Below are positions 36,941 to 46,858 of a DNA stretch of 64,000 nt, in pieces. A program made the position numbers and the translations under genes. Numbering within the stretch: the first letter of the stretch is position 1; each line of letters starts with the position of its first letter. Source of the DNA: Microcella putealis (GTDB lineage Bacteria; Actinomycetota; Actinomycetes; Actinomycetales; Microbacteriaceae). The stretch is taken from assembly GCF_004216575.1 (NCBI RefSeq), contig NZ_SGWW01000006.1, positions 27,564 to 91,563 of the forward strand, read 5' to 3'. The notes under the pieces are model-generated. The model saw only the letters and a list, made by a program, of their open reading frames with translations, was not told the origin of the DNA and did no database searches.

Positions 36941-38218
36941 CTACAGCCCCGGGTAGAGCGGGAACGCCGCCGTCAGCTCGTTCACGCGCCCGCGCAGCGC
37001 CGCCACGTCGGGGTTCGGCATGAGCGAGTGGGCGATGATGTCGGCCACCTCGCGGAACTCCTCGTCGGCGAAGCCGCGGGTCGCCAGCGCCGGGGTGCCG
37101 ATGCGCACACCGCTCGTGACCATCGGCGGGCGCGGGTCGAACGGCACCGAGTTGCGGTTCACGGTGATGCCGACCTCGTGCAGGATGTCTTCCGCCTCCT
37201 GGCCGTTGAGCGGCGAGGTGCGCAGGTCGACGAGGGCGAGGTGCACGTCGGTGCCGCCGGTCAGCACGTCGATTCCGGCCGCGCGCGCGTCGTCGGCGGT
37301 GAGGCGCTCGGCGAGGATGCTCGCCCCGCGCATCGTGCGCTCCTGGCGGTCGCGGAATTCGGGCTGGGCCGCCACCTTGAACGCGGTCGCCTTCGCGGCG
37401 ATCACGTGCATGAGCGGGCCGCCCTGCTGCCCGGGGAACACGGCCGAGTTGAGCTTCTTGAACAGCGACTCGTCGTTGCTCAGGATGATGCCCGAGCGGG
37501 GGCCGGCCAGCGTCTTGTGCACGGTGGAGGAGACGACGTGCGCGTGCGGCAGCGGCGAGGGGTGCAGGCCCGCGGCGACGAGACCGGCGAAGTGCGCCAT
37601 GTCGACCCAGAGCTTCGCGCCCACCTCGTCGGCGATGGCGCGGAAGGCGGCGAAGTCGAGCTGGCGCGGGTAGGCCGACCAGCCGGCGATGATGACGGCG
37701 GGCTTCACCTCGTGCGCCTTGGCGCGCACCGTGTCCATGTCGATGAGCATGGTCTCGGGGTCGACGCCGTACGAGGTGGCGTTGTAGACCTTGCCCGAGA
37801 AGTTCAGCTTCATGCCGTGCGTGAGGTGGCCGCCGTGGGCGAGCTCGAGGCCGAGGATCGTGTCGCCCGGCTGGGCAAGGGCGTGCAGCACGGCGGCGCT
37901 GGCCGAGGCGCCCGAGTGGGGCTGCACGTTGGCGTACGCGGCGCCGAACAGCGCCTTGGCGCGCTCAATTGCGAGGTTCTCGGCGATGTCGACGAACTCG
38001 CAGCCGCCGTAGTAGCGCTTGCCGGGGTAGCCCTCGGCATACTTGTTGGTGAGCACCGAACCCTGCGCCTCGAGGATCGCGCGCGACACGAAGTTCTCGC
38101 TCGCGATCATTTCGAGGGTGTCGCGCTGGCGGCCGAGCTCCTGCTCAAGCACGGCGGCGATCTCGGGGTCAACGACGCTCAGCGGCTCGTTGAATGACGT
38201 GGGCAGACGATCAGACAC
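36941..38218 (-). CDS. glyA: Serine hydroxymethyltransferase
   Basis: 425 residues. [46 protein letters not shown], the PLP-lysine context ([16 protein letters not shown]) and [19 protein letters not shown] are all SHMT. It makes glycine and methylene-THF from serine. First gene of glyA-folD. The 5' leader of about 130 bases carries a ZTP riboswitch, so it should be switched on when AICAR phosphates accumulate, meaning formyl-THF is short. Confidence 0.97.
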   Translation of the reverse strand: MSDRLPTSFNEPLSVVDPEIAAVLEQELGRQRDTLEMIASENFVSRAILEAQGSVLTNKYAEGYPGKRYYGGCEFVDIAENLAIERAKALFGAAYANVQPHSGASASAAVLHALAQPGDTILGLELAHGGHLTHGMKLNFSGKVYNATSYGVDPETMLIDMDTVRAKAHEVKPAVIIAGWSAYPRQLDFAAFRAIADEVGAKLWVDMAHFAGLVAAGLHPSPLPHAHVVSSTVHKTLAGPRSGIILSNDESLFKKLNSAVFPGQQGGPLMHVIAAKATAFKVAAQPEFRDRQERTMRGASILAERLTADDARAAGIDVLTGGTDVHLALVDLRTSPLNGQEAEDILHEVGITVNRNSVPFDPRPPMVTSGVRIGTPALATRGFADEEFREVADIIAHSLMPNPDVAALRGRVNELTAAFPLYPGL

Positions 38219-38281
38219 GGGGGCTCCTTACAGCTCGCGGGTGTCGCAGACGCGCGCGTCGCGACGGGATGTGCGCTCGAG

Positions 38282-38352
38282 GCCCAGGCGTACGGCCCCT
38301 CACCGTGTCGGTCGCTCCCTGATGGTGACCCATCCAACGCCAGTCGCGACAG
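38282..38352 (-). promoter_or_regulatory. ZTP (pfl) riboswitch in the glyA leader
   Basis: Minus-strand leader RNA contains the ordered conserved blocks of the ZTP/pfl motif: GTCGCGACTGGCG at the 5' end, then CACCATCAGGGAGCG, then CCGTACGCCTGGGC at the 3' end, all with the expected order and spacing of about 70 bases. A TAGACT -10 box lies just upstream (38358-38363), giving a transcript that begins right at the aptamer. The glyA start is 63 bases past the aptamer, with AAGGAG in front; the region between (38223-38281) can form GC-rich pairing that may be the switch. AICAR-5'-phosphate or triphosphate is the known ligand. Confidence 0.9.
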
Positions 38353-38360
38353 CGCCCAGT

Positions 38361-39725
38361 CTACCGCGGGTGTTCGTCGCTGCGCGCGTCGCCGTCGGCG
38401 CCCGCGTCGCGCTCGCGGTCGCCGCCCTGGTTAGGATGCTCGGGCAGGGCGATCGATCCCGTCACGAGGGCGACGGTGCCGGCCTGCGCGATCTCGTCGT
38501 CGGTGTCGGGCGGTGTTTGCCCGGCGGCCTGGCGGCGGCGCCGGCGCAGGTCGGCGACGATGAGCAGGCTCAGGCCGAACGCGATAATTCCCGCCTGCAC
38601 GAGCGCCAGTTGCGGCGTCTCAACGACGTCGAACAGCGCCCCGCCGATCGCCGCACCGCCACCAATACCGATGTTGAACGCCGTGGTGAGTAGCGCGGCT
38701 CCGACGTCGCGCACGCGCGGCGACGCGGCGTGCAGCAGGCGCGTCTGCATGAGCGCCGGGATGCCGCCGAAGGAGGCGCCCCAGACGACCAGCAGCACGA
38801 CGACCAGCAGCGGGGTGCCGGCGGCGAGACTCAGAGACGCGACGGTGACGATGACGACCGCGAGCATCCCGTACAGGGCGCCGCGCGGAAAGCGCGAACC
38901 GAGCACGCCGGCGAGCACGAGCCCGATCGCGCCGGCGCCGCCGTAGAGGAAGAGCAGCCCGCCGACGGCCTCCTCGGCGAAGCCGACCGAGCCGATCAGG
39001 TAGGGCGCGATGTAGGTGTAGAAGACGTTCTGGCCGCCGACGATGACGAGCACTAGCAGGCAGATGAACAGCACCGAGGGAAAGGTCGTGTCGCGGCGGG
39101 CGGGCACGGCAATCTCGCCGGTTGCGAGCGACTGGCGGTGGTCGACCGCGGGCAGGAAGCGCACGATCATGATGAGCAGCACGGCCACGATGATCGCGAT
39201 GACGACGAACGAGGTGCGCCAGCCGACGGCCGTGCCGAGGGCCGTGCCGGCGGGCACGCCCAGCACGAAGGCGGCCGTGCCGCCGCCGCTCGTGACGGCG
39301 ACCGCGCGGGCGATCTGCTGGCGGGGTACGAGGTAGCCGGCGTAGGCGCCCGCGACGGCCCAGAAGAGCCCGTGGGCAAGGCCGCCCAGAATGCGCGCGG
39401 CCACGAGGAACGCGTACGACGGCGCAAGCGCCGCCAGCACGTTCGAGATCGCGAACACGACCATGACAACGAGGATCAGGTGCTTGCGATCGAAGCGGCG
39501 GGTGACGGCGGCGAGCGGCGCGGTGGCGACGACGACCGTGCCGGCGAAGATCGTGACGAGCAGACCCACCTGGGGCTCGGTGACGTCGAGGTCAGCGGCG
39601 ATCTGCGGCAGCAGTCCGGTCGGCAAAAACTCGCTCGTCACCATGACGAAGATGGCGGCGGCGAGGGTCAGCAGGCCGACCCACGGGAAGGGGCGCGTGG
39701 CGGCGTCGGGGGTGGCAGAAGTCAT
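38361..39725 (-). CDS. MFS exporter (DHA1-like)
   Basis: 454 residues with 12 predicted helices and a 50-residue hydrophilic tail. LPTGLLPQIAADLDVTEPQVGLLVTIFAGTVV and APLAAVTRRFDRKHLIL (motif A) plus LGGLAHGLFWAVAGAYAG are typical of the AraJ/YdhP/drug:H+ antiporter group. Substrate unknown. Its stop codon (TAG) is the first three bases of the TAGACT promoter box of glyA, so the two transcription units touch. The 107-base gap to divergent purU shows no obvious repeat. Confidence 0.88.
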   Translation of the reverse strand: MTSATPDAATRPFPWVGLLTLAAAIFVMVTSEFLPTGLLPQIAADLDVTEPQVGLLVTIFAGTVVVATAPLAAVTRRFDRKHLILVVMVVFAISNVLAALAPSYAFLVAARILGGLAHGLFWAVAGAYAGYLVPRQQIARAVAVTSGGGTAAFVLGVPAGTALGTAVGWRTSFVVIAIIVAVLLIMIVRFLPAVDHRQSLATGEIAVPARRDTTFPSVLFICLLVLVIVGGQNVFYTYIAPYLIGSVGFAEEAVGGLLFLYGGAGAIGLVLAGVLGSRFPRGALYGMLAVVIVTVASLSLAAGTPLLVVVLLVVWGASFGGIPALMQTRLLHAASPRVRDVGAALLTTAFNIGIGGGAAIGGALFDVVETPQLALVQAGIIAFGLSLLIVADLRRRRRQAAGQTPPDTDDEIAQAGTVALVTGSIALPEHPNQGGDRERDAGADGDARSDEHPR

Positions 39726-39832
39726 GACAGAAAAAGGCTTTCGCGGTCGGCGTGAGCGGGGCCGACGGGGCCGGGGCGCGACGAGACGTCCGCCGCATCC
39801 ACTGTACTCGCGCGCAAACTAGGCTGAACCGC

Positions 39833-40705
39833 GTGAGCGACGCCCTGACCCGTGACCCCCTGAACCACTGGATCGTCACCCTCGTATGCCCCGACATGCC
39901 GGGCATCGTGCACGCCGTAACGGGGGCCATCGTCGAGGCCCGGGGCAACATCACCGAGCTGCAGCAGTTCTCGGGCCTCGAGACCGGCAACTTCTTCCTG
40001 CGCCTGCAGACCGAGACGCCCGCCGACCACGACGAACTGCGCGCCGCTCTCGAGCCCGTCATCGCGCGCTACGGCATGGACTGCCGCATCGACCGCGTGG
40101 GCCGCCCCCTGCGCACCCTCGTGCTCGTGTCGAAGGCCGCGCACTGCCTCAACGACCTGCTGTTCCGGCAGCGCAGCGGGCAGCTCCCCGTCGACATCCC
40201 GCTGGTGCTCGGCAACCACCCCGACCTCGGCGAGCTCGCCGCGTTCTACGGGGTGCCCTTCGAATCGCGCCCCGTCACGAACGCCGACGAGAAGGCGGCA
40301 ATGGAGGCGCGCATCCTCGACGTCGTCGACACCCACGACATCGAGCTCGTCGTTTTGGCCCGCTACATGCAGATCCTCTCCCCCGAGCTGTGCGCGGCGC
40401 TCGCCGGGCGCATCATCAACATTCACCACTCGTTCCTGCCCGGCTTCAAGGGCGCGAACCCCTACCGCCAGGCGCACGAGCGCGGCGTGAAGCTGATCGG
40501 TGCCACCGCCCACTTCGTCACGAGCGACCTCGACGAGGGCCCGATCATCGAGCAGAACGTTGTGCGGGTCGACCACACCCGGTCGGTGCCCGAACTCGTC
40601 GCCATTGGCCAAGATGAAGAGAGCCGCACGCTCAGCCGCGCCGTCACCTGGTTCGCCGAAGACCGCGTGCTGCTCGACGGCAAGCGCACCATCGTCTTCC
40701 AGTAA
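39833..40705 (+). CDS. purU: Formyltetrahydrofolate deformylase
   Basis: 290 residues: N-terminal ACT domain (DMPGIVHAVTGAIVEARGNI) and C-terminal formyltransferase-fold domain (IINIHHSFLPGFKGANPYRQA, TAHFVTSDLDEGPIIEQ). PurU releases formate and THF from formyl-THF to balance the pool, with glycine/methionine sensed through the ACT domain in E. coli. The GTG at 39833 comes 7 bases after TAGGCT (39820-39825), a leaderless layout. The frame opens further upstream without conservation. It opposes the folD-driven supply encoded nearby. Confidence 0.94.
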   Translation: MSDALTRDPLNHWIVTLVCPDMPGIVHAVTGAIVEARGNITELQQFSGLETGNFFLRLQTETPADHDELRAALEPVIARYGMDCRIDRVGRPLRTLVLVSKAAHCLNDLLFRQRSGQLPVDIPLVLGNHPDLGELAAFYGVPFESRPVTNADEKAAMEARILDVVDTHDIELVVLARYMQILSPELCAALAGRIINIHHSFLPGFKGANPYRQAHERGVKLIGATAHFVTSDLDEGPIIEQNVVRVDHTRSVPELVAIGQDEESRTLSRAVTWFAEDRVLLDGKRTIVFQ

Positions 40706-40761
40706 CCGCCTCGCGTTTACCCGCGGCGGCGACCCGGCCGCCGCCGATCGAAGGGCCCGCG

Positions 40762-41949
40762 ATGACCACCACCCTCCTCACCGACGTCGAGCTACTGGAT
40801 GCTGACGGTCGACGCGGCGACGCCTGGATCATTCTCGACGGCGACCGCATCAGTGCTGTCGGGCGGGCCGGCGAGGCTCCGCCCACCGCCGACCGCACGA
40901 TCGCGCTGCCCGGTCGGACGCTCACTCCCGGATTCATCGACCTGCACGGCCACGGCGGCGGCGGCGCGGCGTTCGACAACGGCATCGACGAGATTCGTGC
41001 GGCTCTTGCCGTGCACCGCGCGCACGGCACGACGCGCTCGGTGATCTCACTCGTCGCCAACCCGCTCGAGCAGGTCGAAGAGTCGCTGCGCGTCGTCGCC
41101 GAACTGGCCGCGGCCGACCCGACCGTCGTCGGCAGCCACCTCGAGGGCCCGTTTCTGGCCATCGGGAGGCGCGGGGCGCACGCCCCCGAGTACCTCGTCG
41201 AGCCCGACCCCGTCGTGATCGCGCGCCTGCTCGCGGCGGGTGGGTCGAGCATCCGCCAGGTGACGATTGCCCCCGAGCTGCCGGGCGCGATCGCGGCGGT
41301 GCGGCAGTTCGCCGCCGCCGGCGTCGTCGTCGCGGTCGGTCACACCGAGGCCGACGAGAAGCTGACCCGCGAGGCGTTCGACGCGGGCGCCACCCTCGTC
41401 ACGCACATTTTCAACGCGATGCCGGGCATCCACCACCGCGACCCGGGCCCCATCGTCGCCGGGTTCGACGACGACCGCGTCACCCTCGAGCTCGTGCTCG
41501 ACGGGGTGCACGTGCACCCCTCGGTGGCGCAAATGACCTTCCGCGCCGCACCGCACCGGGTCGCCCTCGTGACCGACGCGATGGCGGCGGCGGGTGGCGG
41601 CGACGGCTACTACCGGCTCGGCTCGCTCAACGTGACCGTGCAGGGCGGAATCGCAATGCTGAACGGAACGCAGACAATCGCCGGGTCGACCCTGACCCAG
41701 GATGCGGCGCTGCGGTGCGCCGTGGACGTCGCGGGCGTCGACGAAGCGCTCGCCATCGAGGCGCTCACCCTCACGCCCGCGCGGGTGCTCGGCCGCGCCG
41801 ACGAGTGGGGGTTGCTGCGCGTCGGCTATGCCGCCGATGTCGTCCTGCTCGATGCCGAGAAGCAGGTCGAACGGGTGTGGGCCGCCGGCGTCGAGACCGC
41901 GGGTGCGGGTGGCCCAGACGCTGCCGGCGCAGGCGTGGGTGCGGCATGA
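40762..41949 (+). CDS. nagA: N-acetylglucosamine-6-phosphate deacetylase
   Basis: 395 residues of the amidohydrolase superfamily: metal site HGHGGGGAAFDNG, HLEGPFLA, GHTEADE and VTHIFNAMPGIHHRDPG, catalytic Asp in LVTDAMAAAGGGDG. Removes acetate from GlcNAc-6-P, giving glucosamine-6-P for wall recycling or glycolysis. The last 20 residues are an Ala/Gly-rich extension. GAAGGG precedes the ATG. The stop overlaps the start of the next gene (ATGA). Confidence 0.92.
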   Translation: MTTTLLTDVELLDADGRRGDAWIILDGDRISAVGRAGEAPPTADRTIALPGRTLTPGFIDLHGHGGGGAAFDNGIDEIRAALAVHRAHGTTRSVISLVANPLEQVEESLRVVAELAAADPTVVGSHLEGPFLAIGRRGAHAPEYLVEPDPVVIARLLAAGGSSIRQVTIAPELPGAIAAVRQFAAAGVVVAVGHTEADEKLTREAFDAGATLVTHIFNAMPGIHHRDPGPIVAGFDDDRVTLELVLDGVHVHPSVAQMTFRAAPHRVALVTDAMAAAGGGDGYYRLGSLNVTVQGGIAMLNGTQTIAGSTLTQDAALRCAVDVAGVDEALAIEALTLTPARVLGRADEWGLLRVGYAADVVLLDAEKQVERVWAAGVETAGAGGPDAAGAGVGAA

Positions 41950-42566
41950 GCGCGCCCGACCGCCGCATCGCCTTCGACGCCGCCGACGCGGCGTGGAGCC
42001 GTGACCCCGTCACCCACCGCCTTGACGGCGAGCGCCTCACCGTCGAGGCCGCCGAGGGTAGTGACTGGTGGCGCGATACCGCCTACGGCTTCCGGCACGA
42101 CAACGGCCACGCCCTGCTGCGCCCGTGGGCCGCTGGCACGGCCGTCGAGGTCGCGTTCGCGCTCGACGGCTTCACCGAGCAGTTCGACCAGGCGGGCCTG
42201 TACATCGCCGTCGACGACAGCATCTGGCTGAAGGCGGGCGTTGAACTGGCCGACGGGCACCCCCAACTCGGCGCCGTCGTGACCGTCGGCGCGAGCGACT
42301 GGTCGACGGGCCGCCTCGACGAGGCGATCGGGCGCGCGGTGCGGGTGCGCGCATCCCGATTTACTGACGCCGTCGTCATTCGCGCCCGCATTGAGGATGC
42401 GGGGGGCGAGAATCCGGGCGATTGGCGCCTCGTGCGCGTGGCCCGGTTTCCGCACACGGATGCGCGCATCGGCCCCGTGCTCTGCGCCCCGACCCGGGCA
42501 GGCCTTACCGTCACCTTCACCGACTGGCGCGAAACCGCGGAAGACGCGGCGCTGCACGACGAGTAG
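41946..42566 (+). CDS. DUF1349 protein
   Basis: 206 residues. DWWRDTAYGFRHDNGHALLRP, DQAGLYIAVDDSIWLKAGVELADGHPQLGAVVT and PVLCAPTRAGLTVTFTDW match the DUF1349 family (YesU-like), predicted to fold as a concanavalin-like beta-sandwich. It could bind or cleave a sugar, consistent with nagA coupling (ATGA overlap), but no enzymatic residues are known. The frame stays open upstream inside nagA; the ATG at 41946 is chosen from the overlap. Confidence 0.85.
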   Translation: MSAPDRRIAFDAADAAWSRDPVTHRLDGERLTVEAAEGSDWWRDTAYGFRHDNGHALLRPWAAGTAVEVAFALDGFTEQFDQAGLYIAVDDSIWLKAGVELADGHPQLGAVVTVGASDWSTGRLDEAIGRAVRVRASRFTDAVVIRARIEDAGGENPGDWRLVRVARFPHTDARIGPVLCAPTRAGLTVTFTDWRETAEDAALHDE

Positions 42567-42605
42567 CCGAGGGCGCGGGGCCGTCGCCTCCGACCCGCTC
42601 GTCCT

Positions 42606-42621
42606 GCCCCCGAACGGGGGC
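42606..42621 (+). terminator. Short hairpin after the nagA/DUF1349 unit
   Basis: Inverted repeat GCCCCCG/CGGGGGC with a 2-base loop, 39 bases after the stop. No T run, so only a candidate terminator. Confidence 0.3.
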
Positions 42622-42675
42622 GAATCCGATTCACGCTGGGCGGCGAATGAGGGATGACGACCCCCGAGGAGCCCC

Positions 42676-43143
42676 ATGTTCGCCGCATCCGCACCCGCAC
42701 GACGCCTCACCCGCGTGAGCGCCACTCTTGGCGTTTCCGTCGGTGCCGTCGCTGCGCTGGCGGGATGCGCGCCGCTGGGTCTCTTCGGCGGGCCATCGGT
42801 GGATCGCGTCGACGCATCGGGGGGTGCGTCGGGCGGAGAGCTGGGGAGCTACACCGACGGGTTGTACACGGGAAACGGCACGTACACGTCGCCGAACGGC
42901 CGCGAGAACATCGTGGTCTTCCTCACCCTGGCGGGGGGCATCGTCACGGAGGTGACGGTGACGCCGGGGGCAAACAACCCGACTGTCGCGTTCTATCAGG
43001 GGGAGTTCGTCGGAGGCATTGCCGCGGAGGTCGTCGGCAAGCACATCGATGAGCTGGACGTGACGCGGGTCGCCGGGTCGTCGCTGACAAGTGGGGGGTT
43101 CCGCGAAGCAGTCGAGCAGATTCGCTCGAGCGCTCGCGGTTAA
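42676..43143 (+). CDS. FMN-binding domain lipoprotein 1
   Basis: 155 residues. Signal peptide with lipobox (AALAGC), a Gly/Ser linker, then an FMN_bind domain: YTDGLYTGNGTYTSPNGREN, VTVTPGANNP and VAGSSLTSGGFREAVEQI. The Thr in SSLT occupies the flavinylation site that ApbE modifies with FMN through a phosphodiester bond. It is clearly paralogous to the lipoprotein at 46859. Ribosome site GAGGAG. It would hold a covalent flavin on the outer face of the membrane. Confidence 0.88.
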   Translation: MFAASAPARRLTRVSATLGVSVGAVAALAGCAPLGLFGGPSVDRVDASGGASGGELGSYTDGLYTGNGTYTSPNGRENIVVFLTLAGGIVTEVTVTPGANNPTVAFYQGEFVGGIAAEVVGKHIDELDVTRVAGSSLTSGGFREAVEQIRSSARG

Positions 43144-43149
43144 TGACTG

Positions 43150-43183
43150 CTGCGGCCGGGGACCCGAAGAACCCCGGCCGCAG
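43150..43183. terminator. Terminator between FMN lipoprotein 1 and the subtilase
   Basis: Perfect 12-bp inverted repeat CTGCGGCCGGGG/CCCCGGCCGCAG with a 10-base loop, 6 bases after one stop and 17 bases before the other; bidirectional in convergent layout. Confidence 0.75.
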
Positions 43184-43200
43184 CGTCTCACGCGGTCGAT

Positions 43201-46200
43201 TTAGACGATCGCGTTCGGGCCCTTCGGCTTCTTGGGCCCGCCCTTCGGCTTGCCCTCAACCACGACGCCCTCGCTCGTCTGCGACGCCGTCGCACCCGCG
43301 CCGTCGGTCGCCGTGACGACCACCGTGAGCGTCTCGCCGACCATCGGCTTGTTCAGCTTCAGCTCGGGGCGCGTGCCCGGCTTGCCGCGAACCAGCGCAC
43401 CGTCGCGGTACCACTGGTAGGTGAAGGTCAGGCCATCGCCCTCCCACTCGCCTGTGGTGGCACGCACGGTGCGGCCCTCAACAGCGTCACCCTCGATGAC
43501 CGGCGGGCTGACCGCGACCGGCTCCTCGACAGCGGCTTCACCCGTCGTGACCGACAGCACGGTGCTCGCGCCGGTCTCGCCGTACCTGATGATGCCGAGG
43601 TAGCTCGAGAACGGCTCGAGGTCGTTCCACGACGCGGTGAACGCCGTCTCAACACCCTGCTCGCCCGCCAGTACGGCCGGGTCGAGCGTGAGCTCGGCAC
43701 CGCCCGCGGTGAGGGAGGTGACCGTCATGTTCCACGACGCGACCGCCGGAGCGGAGTACACGTCGACGTAAATGACGTAGGTGCCCGCGGCCGGCTCAAC
43801 GAGGTCGATGCGCTCACTCGCCGCGGCGGTGGCCGCCTGCCAGCCCGCAACGGGGGTGCCGGTCGCGTCGAGCAGCAGCACCGTCAGGTCAAGGTCGCTT
43901 GCCGGGTCCAACGCCTCCAGGTCGAAGCGCGTGAACTGCGAACCCTCCGGAACCTCGACCGTGTACTCAGCGAAGTCACCCGTCGAACCCGAACCCGAGT
44001 TCTCGGAGTCAGCGTCGGCCGGGTCGGCCAGACGCTCGCCCAGTGCGAGCCCGGTGCTGGCCAGGGCGATGTCGCCCGTGCCACCCGGTGTCACCGCAAT
44101 CTCGACCGAACCGTCGACGCCTTCGCCCGCAGCCTCAGCCGGGGCGATGATCGTCAGCGGCTGCACGGCGAGCGGCGAGCGCACCGTCGTGTCACCCGAG
44201 GTCCACGTCAGCGAGCCCGTCGTGAAACGGTCGAGCGGGGCGTCCGTGCGCGCGAAGGTCACCGTGAAGGTGGCCGACTCGCCCGCCGCACCGAAGCTCA
44301 GCGTGCTTGGCTCGACGGTCACATCGATGCCCGCCATGCCCTGCACGCTCGCGGTGAAGGTGCCAGCCTCGGTCGCGGTGACCGTGCGGGTCACCGTCTG
44401 CGGGCCGGTCATGCCACCCACGGCGATCGAGGCGAGGTTCAGGTCGCTGGCGTCGATCGGCTCAACGCCGACGTCGAAGCCAATGCCCTGCGCGTACGCG
44501 TTCCAGTCGTCGACACCGTTCAGGTACAGCAGGCCCGGCTCGAAGAACCGCGTCGCGTCGGCGTGACCGGCGCCCTGCGCGAACGGGTCGGTGACGGTCG
44601 AGCCGTCGGCACCGAGGGTGTCGTAGGCCGTCGTCATCAGGGCCGACTTAACCTCGGCGGGCGTCGCGTTGGGGCGCTCACCGAAGTAGAGCAGCGCCAG
44701 TCCCGCGATGTGCGGGGCAGCCATCGAGGTTCCGCTGAGGAACCCGAAGGTCGGCGCGTCGCTCTCACGGTTCGAGGTGGCGGCGAGAACGCCCACACCC
44801 GGAGCCGCGATGTCAGGCTTCAGAATGTCGCTGCCGTCGGCGAGCACGGGCCCGCGCGACGAGAAGCCGGCGACCTGCGGAACCGGGGTGACGACATCCG
44901 TCAGGTTGCCGGCCGCAAGGCTCACGGTCGCGCCCTCGGTCGCGGCGTAGGCGACAACCGCGTCGCGGTACTGCGCATCCAGGTGGATGCTCGGCACCGA
45001 GTGCGCGTCGCCGTCAACCGACCCGGGGGTCACGTTGACCATGACCATGCCCGCACCGCCCACGCGAGCGACCTCGGCCGACTTGGCAACGCGGTCGTAG
45101 ACGCCACGATCACACACGATGATCATGTCGTCCTCGACGAGCGCCTCATCGAGCGAGCCGGGCGCGCAGAGCGCGATGTCTGCCGGCGTCGCCGTGGTTC
45201 CGGCGACAGCGCTCGCGAGGACGAGCGGGCCGGTGAGGGCTTCTTCACCCTCGGTCATGCCCACCGTGATCGATGCACCGGGGAAGGCCGCGCCGTTGCC
45301 GAGCGTGACGGTTCCCTCGTACGAGGGGATCGTGCTCGCGGCAACGGTCGTGATCCACGGGGCAGCGTTGTCGAGCGTCGAGGCACCCGGCCCCGAGTTG
45401 CCCGCCGACGCGGCGACGAAGACGCCCGCAGCCGCGGCGCCATAGAACGCCTGACCGGTGAGCGAGATCGTGGTCTGAGCTGCGCCACCACCGATCGAGT
45501 AGTTGATGACGTCAACGCCATCAGCCACGGCGGCGTCGATACCGGCGAGCAGGTCGCTCGTCGCGCATCCGTCGTCGGTCGTGACGGATGCGTCAGGGCC
45601 GTTCCAGCAGACCTTGTACGCAGCGATCTTCGCGGCGGGAGCGACACCCGAAATGGCACCGAAGTCGATGCCGGTCACGGTCGCGTCGACGCGGTGGTTG
45701 CCGGCGGCGGTGCCACCCGTGTGCGAACCGTGACCGTCGCCGTCGCGCGGCGAGAGGAACTCGCCCGGGCCCGTCGAGTCGTCGCCGATGCGGTCGGCGC
45801 CAAAGCCGTCGACAAAGTAGCGCGCGCCCACGATCTTGGTCGAGCAGTCGTCGGCGGTGAACTGCACGCCCTCCTGACACACGCTGGTGAAGGTGTTGCC
45901 GTCGGCCTTCTCGAAGACGATGGTCTCGCCGTCGCGGTAGGGCTCGGCGCCGGGCGTGGTGCCAAGCGGCTCACCGGCGAACGACGGGTGCTCGGGCGAG
46001 ATGCCCGTGTCGAGCACACCGATGACGGTGCCCTCGCCCGCGACCTCAGCGCCGCCGATCTGCTCCCACACGCCTCCGGGGCCGTCAAGGCCCAAGAATT
46101 CGGTGCCGAACTCGGCCTGAATCTGCTGCAACTCGTCGGGGACCAGCGCGACGACGTCGCGGCTGGTCGCGAGCTCGGCGGCCTGCTCGACCGAGAGCTC

Positions 46201-46608
46201 GGCGGCAAAGCCGTTGACCGTCACGGTGTACGAGGTGTCGACGTCGACGCCCACCTCGGCGGCGACGGCGTCTTGACGCTCGCGCAGATATTCGCGGTAG
46301 TCCGCGACCGGCGAGCGGCGCGCATCCAGACGCTCCCCTTCGCGTGGAGCCGTGCGCTGGAATCCGTTCACGCCGCCTTCGTAGGTGGCGGCAGCCTCGT
46401 CTGCCAGCACGACGATGTACCGGCCGGGCTCGAATTCGATCTGCGACTGCACGATCGGCGGCTTGCCCGACGCGAGCGGCGTGGTGATCGCGCCTGCCGA
46501 GACCGGGCCGACAATGGCACCGGTGACAGCGATCGCCGCGCCCGCGGTCGCGGCGAGGAATGAACGGATGCGGGGTGGTGCCGCCGAGCGGCGTGTGATT
46601 GCGTTCAC
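43201..46608 (-). CDS. Secreted S8 family serine peptidase (subtilase)
   Basis: About 1135 residues. Signal peptide, then an I9 inhibitor pro-domain (GRYIVVLADEAAATYEGG to VNGFAAELSVEQAAEL), then a catalytic domain with Asp200 (VIGVLDTGIS), His293 (GDGHGSHTGG) and Ser628 (GFLSGTSMAAPHIAGLAL), with a PA insert around residues 445-575. Fibronectin-like and pre-peptidase domains follow, and the tail ends in an Ig-like repeat (FTYQWYRDGALVRGK) and a basic end. GTG start with AGGAAGG about 14 bases ahead. It lies inverted between two FMN lipoprotein genes. Likely extracellular; target unknown. Confidence 0.92.
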   Translation of the reverse strand: MNAITRRSAAPPRIRSFLAATAGAAIAVTGAIVGPVSAGAITTPLASGKPPIVQSQIEFEPGRYIVVLADEAAATYEGGVNGFQRTAPREGERLDARRSPVADYREYLRERQDAVAAEVGVDVDTSYTVTVNGFAAELSVEQAAELATSRDVVALVPDELQQIQAEFGTEFLGLDGPGGVWEQIGGAEVAGEGTVIGVLDTGISPEHPSFAGEPLGTTPGAEPYRDGETIVFEKADGNTFTSVCQEGVQFTADDCSTKIVGARYFVDGFGADRIGDDSTGPGEFLSPRDGDGHGSHTGGTAAGNHRVDATVTGIDFGAISGVAPAAKIAAYKVCWNGPDASVTTDDGCATSDLLAGIDAAVADGVDVINYSIGGGAAQTTISLTGQAFYGAAAAGVFVAASAGNSGPGASTLDNAAPWITTVAASTIPSYEGTVTLGNGAAFPGASITVGMTEGEEALTGPLVLASAVAGTTATPADIALCAPGSLDEALVEDDMIIVCDRGVYDRVAKSAEVARVGGAGMVMVNVTPGSVDGDAHSVPSIHLDAQYRDAVVAYAATEGATVSLAAGNLTDVVTPVPQVAGFSSRGPVLADGSDILKPDIAAPGVGVLAATSNRESDAPTFGFLSGTSMAAPHIAGLALLYFGERPNATPAEVKSALMTTAYDTLGADGSTVTDPFAQGAGHADATRFFEPGLLYLNGVDDWNAYAQGIGFDVGVEPIDASDLNLASIAVGGMTGPQTVTRTVTATEAGTFTASVQGMAGIDVTVEPSTLSFGAAGESATFTVTFARTDAPLDRFTTGSLTWTSGDTTVRSPLAVQPLTIIAPAEAAGEGVDGSVEIAVTPGGTGDIALASTGLALGERLADPADADSENSGSGSTGDFAEYTVEVPEGSQFTRFDLEALDPASDLDLTVLLLDATGTPVAGWQAATAAASERIDLVEPAAGTYVIYVDVYSAPAVASWNMTVTSLTAGGAELTLDPAVLAGEQGVETAFTASWNDLEPFSSYLGIIRYGETGASTVLSVTTGEAAVEEPVAVSPPVIEGDAVEGRTVRATTGEWEGDGLTFTYQWYRDGALVRGKPGTRPELKLNKPMVGETLTVVVTATDGAGATASQTSEGVVVEGKPKGGPKKPKGPNAIV

Positions 46609-46858
46609 AAGCGGGGGTGACCCTTCCTGCTGCGTGGGGGCGCCGCTTTTCGACTCCCCCGGTTGCGAAACCCTATGCACCTCTTTCAGGGGTAGAAGGA
46701 AGTTTCTGCACAGGGTCTTGGCAGGTGATGCCGGGGATCCGATCGCGCCGCCACAGCGAATGTCCATTGAGATCCGCGATGCTGAACGGCATCCGATCAT
46801 CGCCTGGACGCGACTTCCGCGCCCGGTACCGCCGTTTACACACCACCACGGAGCGCCG

